Origin: Phenylobacterium deserti
GTDB lineage: Bacteria; Pseudomonadota; Alphaproteobacteria; Caulobacterales; Caulobacteraceae
Length of the DNA stretch: 64,000 bases
Reading direction: 5' to 3'
Assembly: GCF_003254705.1 (NCBI RefSeq)
Contig: NZ_QFYR01000006.1
Span: forward strand, 62,001-126,000
The notes below the pieces were generated by a model, which was given only the letters and a program-made list of their open reading frames with translations, did not search any database and was not told the DNA's origin. Each line of letters opens with the position of its first letter. The first letter of the stretch is position 1. Below, in pieces: positions 18,386 to 27,357 of the stretch. Position numbers and translations under genes: made by a program.

Positions 18386-20077
18386 TCAGATCTTTCCTTC
18401 TTTCAGGAACGAGGCGGCGTAATGCGCCCCGCGCGCGGACATCGCCATGTAGCTCAGCGACGGGTTCTGGCAGCCGCCGGAGGCCATGCACGCGCCGTCC
18501 GTGACGAACAGGTTCGGCACGTCGTGCGCCTGGTTGTACTTGTTCAGCACCGAGGTGTTCGGATCGCGACCCATATGGGCGGTGCCCAGCTCATGGATGC
18601 CCAACCCGACGCCGCCGTAGTGCTTGAACACCTGGACGTCCTCGCAGCCTGCGGCTTCCAGGATCGCACGTGCGTCCGTGCCGATCTGCTCGATCATCTT
18701 CTGTTCGTTGGGCCCAAGGCCGCAGTCGATGTGCACCACCGGGATGCCCCACTGATCGACCTTGTTCTTGTGCAGGGTCACCCGGTTTTCCGGGCGCGGC
18801 AGCATTTCGCCGAAGCCGCTGATGCTCAGCTCCCAGTCGCCGGGTGAACGCAGGCTCTGCTTGAACTCGGCGCCCACGCCGGGGCTGTTCATGCCCCGCC
18901 GCCAGTTCGCCCGCTGCCCGCGACCCTGGAAGCCGAAGCCCCGAGTATAGCCGTCGCCCGGTTCGGTGACGTTGCGGTAGCGCGGGATGTAGAAGCCGTT
19001 CGGACGGCGACCGCGATGGTAGCGGTCATGGTGCCCCGGCACCCGGCCCCAGCCGCCCAGCCCGCTGAGGTGGTCCATCAGGTAGCGGCCGACCGCGTCG
19101 GAGCGATTGGCGATCCCGTTGGGGAAGGCCTCCGACTTGGAGTTCAGCATGATCTGCGCCGTGCCGATGGCCGAAGCGCAGAGGAAGATCACCTTGCCCT
19201 CATAGACCCGGCCTTGCTTGGTGACCGCATCGATCACCCGCACGCCGGACGCCTTCCCGGTCTTCGGATCGTAGATCACGCTGTGGGCGATGGCGTTGGT
19301 GACCACCGTCAGGTTCCCCGTGCGCTCGGCCGCCGGGAGCGTGGCGCTGAGGCTGGAGAAGTAGGCGCCGTACGAGCACCCGCGGTCGCACAGCGAGCGG
19401 TACTGGCACTGGCCGCGGCCGAGTTCCTGGTGGTGCGGCTTGGCTTCGGTGAGGTGGGCGCAGCGGCCGGTGATCAGGCGCCGAGTCGGCCAGCGGGCCT
19501 CCAGCTTGCTCTTGAACTCCTTCTCGACGCCGGTGAGTTCCATGGGCGGCAGGTATTCGTCGCCGTCGGGCAGCTGTTCCAGGCCATCCTTGGCGCCGGA
19601 AATGCCGGCGAACCGCTCCACATGGTCGTACCAGGGGGCCATGTCCTCGTAGCGGATCGGCCAGTCCGAGCCGTAGCCGTCCTTTTTGTTGGACTCGAAG
19701 TCCATCGGGCTGAGGCGATACGACTGCCGCGCCCACATGATGGAGCGCCCGCCCAGATGATAGCCGCGGATCCACATGAACGGCTTGTCTGGCGGGGTGG
19801 TGTAAGGGTGGTCGGAATCCTTGACCCACAGGTGCTTGGTGGCCGTGGTGAAGGCATAGCACTGGCTCTGGACCGGATAGTCGGCGTGGCTCTCGGCTTC
19901 GGAGACCATGCCGTAGTTCTGCAGCTCCCAGGGCTGCACGAAGTCGGTGTAGTCCGCCTGATGCTGCAGCGGCCTGCCGCGCTCGATCACCAGGGTCTTC
20001 AGGCCCTTCTCGGCGAGCTCCTTGGCGGCCCAGCCGCCGCTCATGCCGGAGCCCACAACAATCGCGTCAAAACTCAT
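18386..20077 (-). CDS. GMC oxidoreductase, large FAD subunit (glucoside 3-dehydrogenase-like)
   Basis: 563 residues from the ATG at 20077. FAD Rossmann motif near the start (VVGSGMSGGWAAKELAEKGLKTLVIERG) and the GMC C-terminal active site: H501 in HELGTAHMG and N538 in GCQNPSLSYMAMSARG. The long RxxxGGRSIMWARQSYR segment and a CxYRSLCDRGCSYGAYFS cluster fit the gluconate/sorbitol/glucoside 3-dehydrogenase branch that works with a small Tat-signalled subunit, which is encoded immediately upstream. The pair is exported together by hitch-hiking and oxidises sugars at C3 or C2, passing electrons to cytochrome c or quinone. In Caulobacter a similar GMC plus small subunit (Lac) oxidises lactose. 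Substrate inferred from context only. Confidence 0.9.
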   Translation of the reverse strand: MSFDAIVVGSGMSGGWAAKELAEKGLKTLVIERGRPLQHQADYTDFVQPWELQNYGMVSEAESHADYPVQSQCYAFTTATKHLWVKDSDHPYTTPPDKPFMWIRGYHLGGRSIMWARQSYRLSPMDFESNKKDGYGSDWPIRYEDMAPWYDHVERFAGISGAKDGLEQLPDGDEYLPPMELTGVEKEFKSKLEARWPTRRLITGRCAHLTEAKPHHQELGRGQCQYRSLCDRGCSYGAYFSSLSATLPAAERTGNLTVVTNAIAHSVIYDPKTGKASGVRVIDAVTKQGRVYEGKVIFLCASAIGTAQIMLNSKSEAFPNGIANRSDAVGRYLMDHLSGLGGWGRVPGHHDRYHRGRRPNGFYIPRYRNVTEPGDGYTRGFGFQGRGQRANWRRGMNSPGVGAEFKQSLRSPGDWELSISGFGEMLPRPENRVTLHKNKVDQWGIPVVHIDCGLGPNEQKMIEQIGTDARAILEAAGCEDVQVFKHYGGVGLGIHELGTAHMGRDPNTSVLNKYNQAHDVPNLFVTDGACMASGGCQNPSLSYMAMSARGAHYAASFLKEGKI

Positions 20078-20087
20078 TACGGTACCC

Positions 20088-20627
20088 TCAGACGGCCCAG
20101 GCGCGGGTGTCCGGCCCAGCCGGGATCCACGGCTCCCACACGCCGGGAACATGCTCGTAGCGGAGCTCTTCGGTCGCGCCGGGCTCCGACAGGTAGTAGG
20201 TCATCATCACCAGCTGCTTGAGCTGCATGTAGCCGCGGTCCTGGCGGGCGATGGCGGCGGCGTCGTAGTCGCGCAGGAAGGCCAGCCGACCGGCCGCGGG
20301 CGCGGCGGGCAGGGGCGCGCCGAGCTTGGCTCGCGATTCGGCATCGAGGGCGTCGAGCGAGGCGACCAGCCGCTGCTGGGTTTCAGCAGACGCCCAGTCG
20401 GCGAGCAGGCTGTCGATGGCGTTCGGGACGCCCGCTTCGCGCGCGCCTGGCGTATCCGTTTTTGGGATGATGAGGGCGCTGACTTCATCAAGCAGCGCGA
20501 AACGCGGGGCACTGAGGAAGCGAGGCGCAGCGCCTTGAGCGAACGCCAGATCTGGCGCGCCCACCGCAGCTGCGCCGACCAGCACCAGCACGCTCTTCAG
20601 CAGAGCGCGCCGATCTAACGGCGACAT
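20088..20627 (-). CDS. Gluconate 2-dehydrogenase subunit 3-family protein (small subunit of the GMC enzyme)
   Basis: 179 residues; ATG at 20627 with GGGAGG 5 bp upstream. Tat signal MSPLDRRALLKSVLVLVGAAAVGA followed by the helical family pattern FLSAPRFALLDEVSALIIPKTDTPGAREAGVPNAIDSLLAD and a C-terminal GYMQLKQLVMMTYYLSEPGATEELRYEHVPG. This subunit carries the export signal for the FAD subunit and stabilises it. First gene of the operon small subunit - GMC - TIM barrel, with 10-bp spacing to the GMC gene. Divergent from the ThuA-like gene; a LacI-type palindrome lies between them. Confidence 0.9.
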   Translation of the reverse strand: MSPLDRRALLKSVLVLVGAAAVGAPDLAFAQGAAPRFLSAPRFALLDEVSALIIPKTDTPGAREAGVPNAIDSLLADWASAETQQRLVASLDALDAESRAKLGAPLPAAPAAGRLAFLRDYDAAAIARQDRGYMQLKQLVMMTYYLSEPGATEELRYEHVPGVWEPWIPAGPDTRAWAV

Positions 20628-20685
20628 GGAACCTCCCTTAAGCCGGCTTGTGCTGCCGACTATTTCGAGCATTCTTCCGATCGAT

Positions 20686-20699
20686 TGACAGCGTTGTCC
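20686..20699. promoter_or_regulatory. LacI/GalR-type operator-like palindrome
   Basis: TGACAGCGTTGTCC, close to the TGACAGCGCTGTCA form common for LacI-family repressors in proteobacteria. In the 122-bp divergent region between the small-subunit gene and the ThuA-like gene, so it could control both. It overlaps another inverted repeat, gcgttg-N8-caacgc (20691-20710). No LacI-family gene is in the window. Confidence 0.45.
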
Positions 20700-20749
20700 A
20701 TAGGCAACGCCCGCCTCTATAGGCGCAAGAATAACCGGAGGAGACAAGG

Positions 20750-21505
20750 ATGAAGGGGTTGGGCGGCCTGGCGCTCGCACTGAGCGCGCTGTTCTGGTTG
20801 GGGTTCGCTGGCCCGGCGCCCGCCGCAAGCGGGCCGATCCGGGTGCTGGTCTTCTCCCACTCGACCGGCTACCGCCACGCATCGATCGGACCCGGCGTCG
20901 AAGCTATCAAGGCCATGGCGGGCAGCAGCGGCTTCACCGTCACCACAAGCGAAGATCCAGCCGTGTTCTCGGACGCGAGCCTGCGTAACGTCGATGTCCT
21001 GCTCCTGCTCAGCACCAGCACCAACCCGAAGGACCCGGCTTCCGAGTGGTTCGTGGGCGAGCGCCGCACGGCGCTGCAGAACTTCGTCCATCGCGGCGGT
21101 GGCGTCGTCGGCATCCACGCGGCTTCGGATTCGCACTACCACTGGCCGTGGTACGGCCAGCTGATCGGCGGCTATTTCGTGAGCCACCCGAAAGGTACGC
21201 CGGAGGGCGAGGTCCGGGTGATCGACGGCAAGCACCCCAGCACGACCGGCCTGCCGAGCGTCATGCGCCGGACGGACGAGTGGTACTATTTCAACGACTA
21301 TGATCCCCGGAGCCACCTGCTGGCGACCCTGGACCCGGCGTCCATCGGCGAAAAGGACGTCAATCCCAACCCGGTCTCCTGGACCCGGGAATTCGAGGGG
21401 GGGCGGGTCTTCTATACGGCGATGGGGCACACGCCCGAGTCGTTCCGGGACGCCAACTTCATGAAGCATCTGGCCGGCGGGATCCGCTGGGCTGCCAAAC
21501 GTTGA
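20750..21505 (+). CDS. Secreted ThuA-like domain protein
   Basis: 251 residues, ATG with GGAGGAG upstream. Sec signal peptide (about 1-26, ending PAAS) then a ThuA-like class I glutamine-amidotransferase-like fold: IRVLVFSHSTGYRHASIGPGVEAI, VDVLLLLSTST, ALQNFVHRGGGVVGIHAASDSHYHWPWYGQLIGGYFVSHP, TDEWYYFNDYDPRSHLLATLD, GRVFYTAMGHTPESF. ThuA-family proteins accompany 3-keto-disaccharide use (trehalose utilisation thuA/thuB) and are common in sugar-oxidation clusters; catalytic role is uncertain. Here it is predicted periplasmic, like the GMC enzyme encoded divergently. Confidence 0.88.
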   Translation: MKGLGGLALALSALFWLGFAGPAPAASGPIRVLVFSHSTGYRHASIGPGVEAIKAMAGSSGFTVTTSEDPAVFSDASLRNVDVLLLLSTSTNPKDPASEWFVGERRTALQNFVHRGGGVVGIHAASDSHYHWPWYGQLIGGYFVSHPKGTPEGEVRVIDGKHPSTTGLPSVMRRTDEWYYFNDYDPRSHLLATLDPASIGEKDVNPNPVSWTREFEGGRVFYTAMGHTPESFRDANFMKHLAGGIRWAAKR

Positions 21506-21525
21506 GCGCGCGGCGAGGGCTGGCA

Positions 21526-21539
21526 TGACAGCGTTGCCA
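21526..21539. promoter_or_regulatory. Second LacI/GalR-type operator-like palindrome
   Basis: TGACAGCGTTGCCA, sharing the first 11 bases with the site at 20686. Located between the ThuA-like gene and the MFS gene, about 104 bp before the MFS start. Confidence 0.4.
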
Positions 21540-21642
21540 GCTTCGCATTCTTCGGTTCTGCTGGGATGAGACGGGGCCGCCACGAAGCCCCCAGGGAGGA
21601 AGATGTGACGTTGGAACACCGCTCGATTGCGGGAGCTTCGGC

Positions 21643-22920
21643 ATGAGCTCGCGCAATCGTCTTTTCCTGATGATGGTGCTGCAGCTCGCCATCTGGGGCG
21701 CCTGGGCGCCCAAGCTGTTCCCGTACATGACAATGCTCGGCTTCGGGGCAGGGCAGCAGGCGCTGGTCGGCAGCTCCTGGGGCATCGCCTCCATCGTCGG
21801 CATCTTCTTCTCGAACCAGTTCGCCGACCGCAACTTCGCGTCGGAGAAGTTCCTGGCGGTGAGTCACCTGCTGAGCGGCCTGTGCCTGGTCGGTACGGCC
21901 TTCTCCACCAGCTTCTGGCCCTTCTTCGCCTGCTACCTCGCCTACAGCCTGATCTATGTGCCGACGCTTTCCGTGACCAACACGGTGGCCTTCGCCAACC
22001 TGGCCAACCCCGCGCGGGACTTTGGCGCCGTGCGGATGGGCGGCACCGTCGGCTGGGTGCTGGCGAGCTGGCCCTTCGTGTTCCTGCTCAGCGCTCAGGC
22101 GACGGTGGAACAGGTCCGTTGGATCTTCCTGGTCGCTGCGATCATCTCCTTCGCCATGGCGGCCTATTCCCTGACGCTGCCGCACACGCCCCCGCGAGCG
22201 GAGGGCGCGGTGGACAAGCTCGCCTGGCGTCGCGCCATCGGCCTGCTGCGCAAGCCCTATGTGCTGGTGCTGTTCCTCGTCACCTTCATCGATAGCGTCG
22301 TGCACAACGGCTACTTCGTCATGAGCGACGTCTTCCTCACCTCGCGAGTGGGGATCGCGGGCAACCTGTCGATGCTGGTGCTGAGCCTCGGCCAGATCGC
22401 CGAGATCCTGACCATGTTCGTGCTGGGCGCGGTGCTGGCGCGGCTGGGCTGGCGTTGGACCATGATCATCGGGATTCTCGGCCACGGCGCGCGCTTCCTG
22501 GTGTTCGCCTTCGCGGCCGACAGCGTGCCGACGATCATCTTCGTCCAGCTGCTGCACGGCGTTTGCTACGCCTTCTTCTTCGCCACCGTGTACATCTTCG
22601 TGGACGACGTCTTCCCGAAGGACGTTCGCGTCAGCGCCCAGGGTCTGTTCAACCTGCTGATCCTCGGCGTCGGCATGGTGGTGGCGAGCTTCCTGTTCCC
22701 CAGCCTGATGAAGAGCATGACGGAGACGGTGACCACCGCCACCGGCGTACAGGAGGTCGTCGACTTCCAGAGCCTGTTCATGATCCCGACGGCGCTCACC
22801 TTCATCGGCGCCCTGATGCTGGCCTTCCTCTTCAAGCCGCCGACCCGCGGTCCGGCTTCGGCTGATGAGGAGCAGGAAAGCCCCTACCTCGCCCTCGATC
22901 CGGGAGCCGCCAAGCCATGA
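21643..22920 (+). CDS. MFS transporter, NupG/XapB-type nucleoside/sugar:H+ symporter family
   Basis: 425 residues, about 12 transmembrane helices. The start MSSRNRLFLMMVLQLAIWGAWAPKLFPYM, GIASIVGIFFSNQFADRNFASEKFLA and WVLASWPFVF are characteristic of the nucleoside:H+ symporter family, which in many genomes is used for sugars and sugar acids in oxidation clusters and not for nucleosides. Stop overlaps the next ATG (ATGA), so it is translationally coupled to the Gfo/Idh/MocA oxidoreductase. Likely brings the periplasmically oxidised sugar into the cell. Confidence 0.88.
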   Translation: MSSRNRLFLMMVLQLAIWGAWAPKLFPYMTMLGFGAGQQALVGSSWGIASIVGIFFSNQFADRNFASEKFLAVSHLLSGLCLVGTAFSTSFWPFFACYLAYSLIYVPTLSVTNTVAFANLANPARDFGAVRMGGTVGWVLASWPFVFLLSAQATVEQVRWIFLVAAIISFAMAAYSLTLPHTPPRAEGAVDKLAWRRAIGLLRKPYVLVLFLVTFIDSVVHNGYFVMSDVFLTSRVGIAGNLSMLVLSLGQIAEILTMFVLGAVLARLGWRWTMIIGILGHGARFLVFAFAADSVPTIIFVQLLHGVCYAFFFATVYIFVDDVFPKDVRVSAQGLFNLLILGVGMVVASFLFPSLMKSMTETVTTATGVQEVVDFQSLFMIPTALTFIGALMLAFLFKPPTRGPASADEEQESPYLALDPGAAKP

Positions 22921-24071
22921 GCCGCAGCAGCCATCCTCCTGTCCGCATGGCCATGGTCGGCGGCGGCCCGGGCGCCTTCATCGGCCCGGTTCACCGCATG
23001 GCTGCCGAGCTGGACGCCCGCATACAGCTCGTGGCTGGCGCCTTCAGCCGCGACACGGAGAAGTGCCGTGCGGCCGCCGCCCTTTGGGACGTCGCGCCGG
23101 ACCGCGCCTACGCCGATTACCGCGACATGATGCGGGCCGAGGCGGCGCGGCCGGACGGCGCGCAACTGGTGGCGATCGTGACGCCCAATCACCTGCACCT
23201 TCCGGTCGCCCAGGCGGCTCTGGAAGCCGGCCTGCACGTCATCAGCGACAAGCCGGCCACGGCCACGCTCGATGAGGCCCTGGAGCTTCGGCGCGTGGTG
23301 GAGGGCTCGGGCCGCCTGTTCGGCCTGACCTACACCTACACGGGCTACCCCATGGTTCGGGAAGCGCGCGAGATCGTCCGTCGTGGTGATCTCGGCCGCA
23401 TCCGCAAGGTGGTGGTGGAGTACAGCCAAGGCTGGCTTTCCGAGCCCATCGAACAAGCCGGCGACAACAAGCAGGCCGGCTGGCGCACCGATCCAACCGA
23501 GTCGGGCGCGGGCGGCTGCAGCGGCGACATCGGGGTTCACGCCTTCAACATCGCGGAGTTCGTCAGCGGCCTGCAGGTGGAGCGGGTTTGCGCAGACCTT
23601 TCCACCGTGGTGCCGGGCCGTGCGCTCGACGACGATTGCAACGTGCTGCTTCGCTTCCAGGGCGATGTGCCTGGCGTGCTGGTGGCCTCCCAGATTGCGG
23701 CCGGCGATCGCAACGGCCTGCGCCTGCGCGTTTACGGCGAGAAGGGCGGCCTCGACTGGAGTCACGAGAGCCCGAACACCCTGACGCTGAACTGGCTTTC
23801 CGCGCCCACACAGACCCTCCACGCCGGGTCCGGCTATCTGTCCGACGCCGCCGTCGCGGCCACGCGCCTGCCGACGGGCCACCCGGAAGGCTTCATCGAA
23901 GCCTTTGGCAATATCTACCGCGACTTCGCCGAAGCGATCGCGACAGGAACGCGGCCGGACACCGTGCCCGGCATCCTCGCGGGCGTGCGCGGCATGGCTT
24001 TCATCGACCGCGCCATTCTTTCGAGCCGGGAAGGCTCGACCTGGGTCAGCCTTCAGGAGTTCGCAGCGTGA
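22917..24071 (+). CDS. Gfo/Idh/MocA-family NAD(P)-dependent oxidoreductase
   Basis: 384 residues. N-terminal Rossmann domain ([21 protein letters not shown]), [37 protein letters not shown] with the DKP equivalent of the family EKP, and a C-terminal alpha/beta substrate domain with [19 protein letters not shown]. Cytoplasmic enzyme; no signal peptide. Members reduce or oxidise sugars at C2, C3 or C5 and in 3-keto-sugar pathways interconvert 3-keto-glucose and glucose. Overlaps both neighbours (ATGA upstream, GTGA downstream), giving a tight MFS-oxidoreductase-isomerase unit. Confidence 0.9.
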   Translation: MSRSSHPPVRMAMVGGGPGAFIGPVHRMAAELDARIQLVAGAFSRDTEKCRAAAALWDVAPDRAYADYRDMMRAEAARPDGAQLVAIVTPNHLHLPVAQAALEAGLHVISDKPATATLDEALELRRVVEGSGRLFGLTYTYTGYPMVREAREIVRRGDLGRIRKVVVEYSQGWLSEPIEQAGDNKQAGWRTDPTESGAGGCSGDIGVHAFNIAEFVSGLQVERVCADLSTVVPGRALDDDCNVLLRFQGDVPGVLVASQIAAGDRNGLRLRVYGEKGGLDWSHESPNTLTLNWLSAPTQTLHAGSGYLSDAAVAATRLPTGHPEGFIEAFGNIYRDFAEAIATGTRPDTVPGILAGVRGMAFIDRAILSSREGSTWVSLQEFAA

Positions 24072-25126
24072 AGACCATCAAAGGACCCGGCATCTTCTTG
24101 GCCCAGTTCGTCGGCGCCGAGCCGCCGTTCGACAAGCTGGAGACCCTGGCCGACTGGGCTGCGGGCATGGGCTACGTCGGCCTGCAGCTGCCGACCGGGG
24201 TCGGCGGCCTGTTCGACGTGGAGCTGGGTGCTGAAAGCCAGACCTACTGCGACGACATCAAGGGCATGCTGGCCGACAAGGGCCTGCAGGTCACCGAGCT
24301 CTCGACGCACCTGCAGGGGCAGCTGGTAGCTGTGCACCCAGCCTACAACGAATTGTTCGATGGCTTCGCACCGCCAGAGCTGCGCGGCAATCCGAGCGCT
24401 CGGCAGGAGTGGGCGGTCCGCCAGGTCAAGGCCGCTGCGATCTCCAGCCGCCGGCTCGGGTTGAACGCCCATGCGACCTTCTCCGGGGCGCTGGCCTGGC
24501 CCTACGTTTACCCGTGGCCGCAACGGCCGGCGGGGCTGGTGGAAGAGGCGTTTGCTGAACTCGCGCGTCGCTGGAAGCCGATCCTCGACGTCTTCGACGA
24601 GAACGGCGTCGACGCCTGCTACGAGATCCACCCGGGCGAGGACATCCACGACGGCGCAACCTACGAGCGCTTCCTGGAGGCGGTCGGAAACCACCCGCGC
24701 GCCTGCATCCTCTACGATCCGAGCCACTACATCCTGCAGCAGCTCGACTACCTGGCCTTCATCGACATCTACCACTCGCGGATCCGCGCCTTCCACGTGA
24801 AGGACGCCGAGTTCCGGCCAACGGGGCGCTCGGGCGTCTATGGCGGCTACCAGGGCTGGGTCGACCGGCCGGGTCGGTTCCGCTCGCTGGGCGACGGGCA
24901 GGTCGACTTCAAGGCTATCTTCTCGAAGATGGCGGCCTACGACTACCCAGGCTGGGCCGTGCTCGAGTGGGAATGCGCGCTGAAGCATCCGGAGGACGGC
25001 GCCCGTGAAGGCGCGCCCTTTATCCGCGACCACATCATCCGGGTGACGGAGCGGGCGTTCGACGACTTCGCCGCGTCGGGCATCGACGCCAGTCTCAACC
25101 GGAAAGTGCTGCTCGGCGAAGCCTGA
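24068..25126 (+). CDS. Cytoplasmic sugar phosphate isomerase/epimerase-family TIM-barrel enzyme
   Basis: 352 residues from a GTG at 24068 that overlaps the previous stop (GTGA). TIM barrel of the xylose isomerase-like family: AAGMGYVGLQLPT, LQVTELSTHLQGQL, VDACYEIHPGEDIHD (metal Glu and His), ACILYDPSHYILQQLDYLAFID, IRAFHVKDAEF, WAVLEWECALKHPEDG. The full metal-ligand series Glu-Asp-His-Glu is visible, so it should be active. No signal peptide, in contrast to the Tat-exported relative at 17487-18383. Likely processes the sugar that the oxidoreductase produces or consumes. Confidence 0.9.
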   Translation: MKTIKGPGIFLAQFVGAEPPFDKLETLADWAAGMGYVGLQLPTGVGGLFDVELGAESQTYCDDIKGMLADKGLQVTELSTHLQGQLVAVHPAYNELFDGFAPPELRGNPSARQEWAVRQVKAAAISSRRLGLNAHATFSGALAWPYVYPWPQRPAGLVEEAFAELARRWKPILDVFDENGVDACYEIHPGEDIHDGATYERFLEAVGNHPRACILYDPSHYILQQLDYLAFIDIYHSRIRAFHVKDAEFRPTGRSGVYGGYQGWVDRPGRFRSLGDGQVDFKAIFSKMAAYDYPGWAVLEWECALKHPEDGAREGAPFIRDHIIRVTERAFDDFAASGIDASLNRKVLLGEA

Positions 25127-25166
25127 AACCCGCAAAGACGGGGACTGGCGTACAAGGGGGGATCTG

Positions 25167-27296
25167 ATGCGTAGCCGAAGCCTTCGGGCGATTGCGGCCG
25201 CTCTCGCTGCGGCGGGGCTGGCGAGCGGCGCTCCGGCGCCTGGAGGAAACGGCTTCGCGCCCGCCTCGCAGGATTGGCCCGCCTACGGCGGCAATCCGGC
25301 AGGGCAGCGCTATTCGGCGCTCGCCCAGATCACACCAGCGAACGTGGCCAGCCTTGCGCCGGCCTGGCGGTTCGACACGGGCGAGGGCGAGCTTCAGACC
25401 CACCCGCTGGCCATGGACGGCGTAGTGTTCGGCTTCACGCCCGGACTGAAGGTGGTGGCCATCGATGGCGCCTCCGGGCGCCAACTGTGGCGGTTCGATC
25501 CCGGACTTGAGGGCACTCAGCCCTCCCGGGGCTTCGCCTGGTGGACCGACGGCAAGACCAAGCGGCTGTTCGCCGGCGTCATGAACAGGCTCTATGCCCT
25601 CGATCCCGCCACCGGGCGGCCCGACCCCGCCTTTGGCAAGGGCGGCATGATCGACCTGCGCGAGGGCTTCGAAGGCGATCCGGCCCGCCAGGCGGTCTAC
25701 AACACCACCCCGGGCGTGATCTTCGGCGACCTTATCATCCTGGGCTTCCGCACTTCCGAAAGCGCGCCCGCCACGCCGGGCGATATCCGGGCCTATGACG
25801 TGAGGACCGGCGCCCTGCGTTGGACCTTCCACACTCTGCCAAAGGCCGGCGAGCCTGGGCATGAGACCTGGTCGCGCGATCCACGGACGGTGAGCGGAGC
25901 TGCGAACAACTGGGCCGGGATGGCGCTCGATCGCGCCCGCGGCATCGTCTACGTCCCCACCGGCTCAGCGGTGAACGACTTCTACGGCGCGGATCGGCTG
26001 GGCGATAACCTCTACGCCAACAGCCTCCTCGCCCTCGATGCGCGGACTGGGAAGCGCATCTGGCACTTCCAGGCTGTCCACCACGACATCCTCGACCGAG
26101 ACTTCCCTTCGCCGCCGGTGCTGCTCACCGTGCGGCAGAATGGGCGGTCCATCGATGCTGTCGCCCAGGCGACCAAGCACGGGGCGCTCTTCGTCTTCGA
26201 CCGCGTCACGGGGCATCCGCTGTTCCCCATCGAGGAGCGGCCGGTTCCGGCCAGCACCGTGCCGGGCGAGCGGGCCGCGCCGACCCAGCCGATGCCGCTG
26301 AAGCCTGCCCCCTATTCGCGTCAGCAGCTCACCGAAGACATGCTCACGCGCCGCACGCCCCAGGCGCACGCCTGGGCTGTCGAGGCGTTTCGCAAGCTGA
26401 TCAACGGCGGCCCCTTCCAGCCCCTGTCCGTGGGACGCGATTCCGTCGTCATGCCCGGCTATGACGGCGGCGCTGAGTGGGGCGGCCAAGCGGTCGATCC
26501 CAAGAGCGGCGTGCTCTTCATCAACGCCAACGACATGGCCTGGCTGGGCTCGCTGCGGGAGGCGGCGAGCGGCGGCGGGGCGGCTGGGGAGCGGACCTAT
26601 CAGGCCCAATGCGCCGTCTGTCATGGCGCCAACCGTGAAGGCGCGCCGCCCAATTTCCCAGACTTGCGCGACGTGACCCAGCGGCTCACGGAAGCGCAGA
26701 TCGACTACATCATCCGTCAGGGCCGCGGGCGTATGCCGGGCTTCCCGCAACTCAGCGACGTGCAGCGGGAGGAGGTCGTGGAGTTCCTCGCCGGCCGCAC
26801 GCCGCAAGCGGGCGAGAAGCGGGAGGTGAGCAATGGGCCGGAGCGGGCGCCCTATCGCTTCACCGGCTATCGGCGGTTCAACGACCCGGATGGCTACCCG
26901 GCCGTCGCCCCTCCGTGGGGAACTCTGAACGCCATTGATCTGAACACCGGCGAGTACCTGTGGCGGATCCCGTTCGGCTCCTATCCGGACCTTGCCGCCA
27001 AGGGTCAGCCCGACACGGGGTCCGAGAGCTACGGCGGCCCGATCGTCACCGGCAGCGGCCTTCTGTTTATCGGCGCGACCGTGCATGACCGCATGTTCCG
27101 CGCGTTCGACAGTCGCACGGGCAAGCTGCTCTGGCGCCAGGAGCTGCCGTTCGCCGGAACCGCGACGCCGATCACCTACATGGCTGGCGGGCGTCAGTAT
27201 GTGCTGATCGCCGCAAGTGGTGGGCGCAACAAGGCGGGGCCGCAAGGCAGCGCCTATGTGGCCTTCGCCCTGCCTGCCGGGCGCCGGGCCAACTGA
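25167..27296 (+). CDS. PQQ-dependent dehydrogenase with an internal cytochrome c domain (quinohemoprotein)
   Basis: 709 residues, ATG with GGGGG upstream. Signal peptide, then an eight-bladed propeller of W-motif repeats (DWPAYGGNPAGQRYSAL, ANVASLAPAWRFDTG, GRQLWRFDPG, GALRWTFHTLP). A c-type heme domain is inserted in the last third: C482-A-V-C485-H486 and a probable Met ligand in GRGRMPGFP; the propeller then resumes (INTG/IDLNTGEYLWRIPFG). Periplasmic oxidation of an alcohol or sugar with direct transfer to the built-in heme. Calcium/PQQ ligands cannot be assigned by eye, and no pqq biosynthesis genes are in the window. Last gene of the sugar cluster by position; 40 bp after the isomerase. 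Confidence 0.88.
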   Translation: MRSRSLRAIAAALAAAGLASGAPAPGGNGFAPASQDWPAYGGNPAGQRYSALAQITPANVASLAPAWRFDTGEGELQTHPLAMDGVVFGFTPGLKVVAIDGASGRQLWRFDPGLEGTQPSRGFAWWTDGKTKRLFAGVMNRLYALDPATGRPDPAFGKGGMIDLREGFEGDPARQAVYNTTPGVIFGDLIILGFRTSESAPATPGDIRAYDVRTGALRWTFHTLPKAGEPGHETWSRDPRTVSGAANNWAGMALDRARGIVYVPTGSAVNDFYGADRLGDNLYANSLLALDARTGKRIWHFQAVHHDILDRDFPSPPVLLTVRQNGRSIDAVAQATKHGALFVFDRVTGHPLFPIEERPVPASTVPGERAAPTQPMPLKPAPYSRQQLTEDMLTRRTPQAHAWAVEAFRKLINGGPFQPLSVGRDSVVMPGYDGGAEWGGQAVDPKSGVLFINANDMAWLGSLREAASGGGAAGERTYQAQCAVCHGANREGAPPNFPDLRDVTQRLTEAQIDYIIRQGRGRMPGFPQLSDVQREEVVEFLAGRTPQAGEKREVSNGPERAPYRFTGYRRFNDPDGYPAVAPPWGTLNAIDLNTGEYLWRIPFGSYPDLAAKGQPDTGSESYGGPIVTGSGLLFIGATVHDRMFRAFDSRTGKLLWRQELPFAGTATPITYMAGGRQYVLIAASGGRNKAGPQGSAYVAFALPAGRRAN

Positions 27297-27307
27297 ACCG
27301 ACCACGC

Positions 27308-27317
27308 TTGTATGCAG
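27308..27317 (+). promoter_or_regulatory. GntR/FCD-type operator, site 1
   Basis: TTGTATGCAG, 41 bp before the D-2-hydroxyacid dehydrogenase start and just after the quinohemoprotein stop. Leftmost of the 12 sites with core TGTATRCA, so it marks the left edge of the island. Confidence 0.6.
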
Positions 27318-27357
27318 GCGATGACAGCGTCGCATCCGGGCGCCAAGGTGCGCCGCC

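Noticed and set aside
27322-27335. TGACAGCGTCGCAT, a possible third LacI-type site
   Set aside because: Only one half-site fits; the adjacent GntR-type site explains control of the next gene better.
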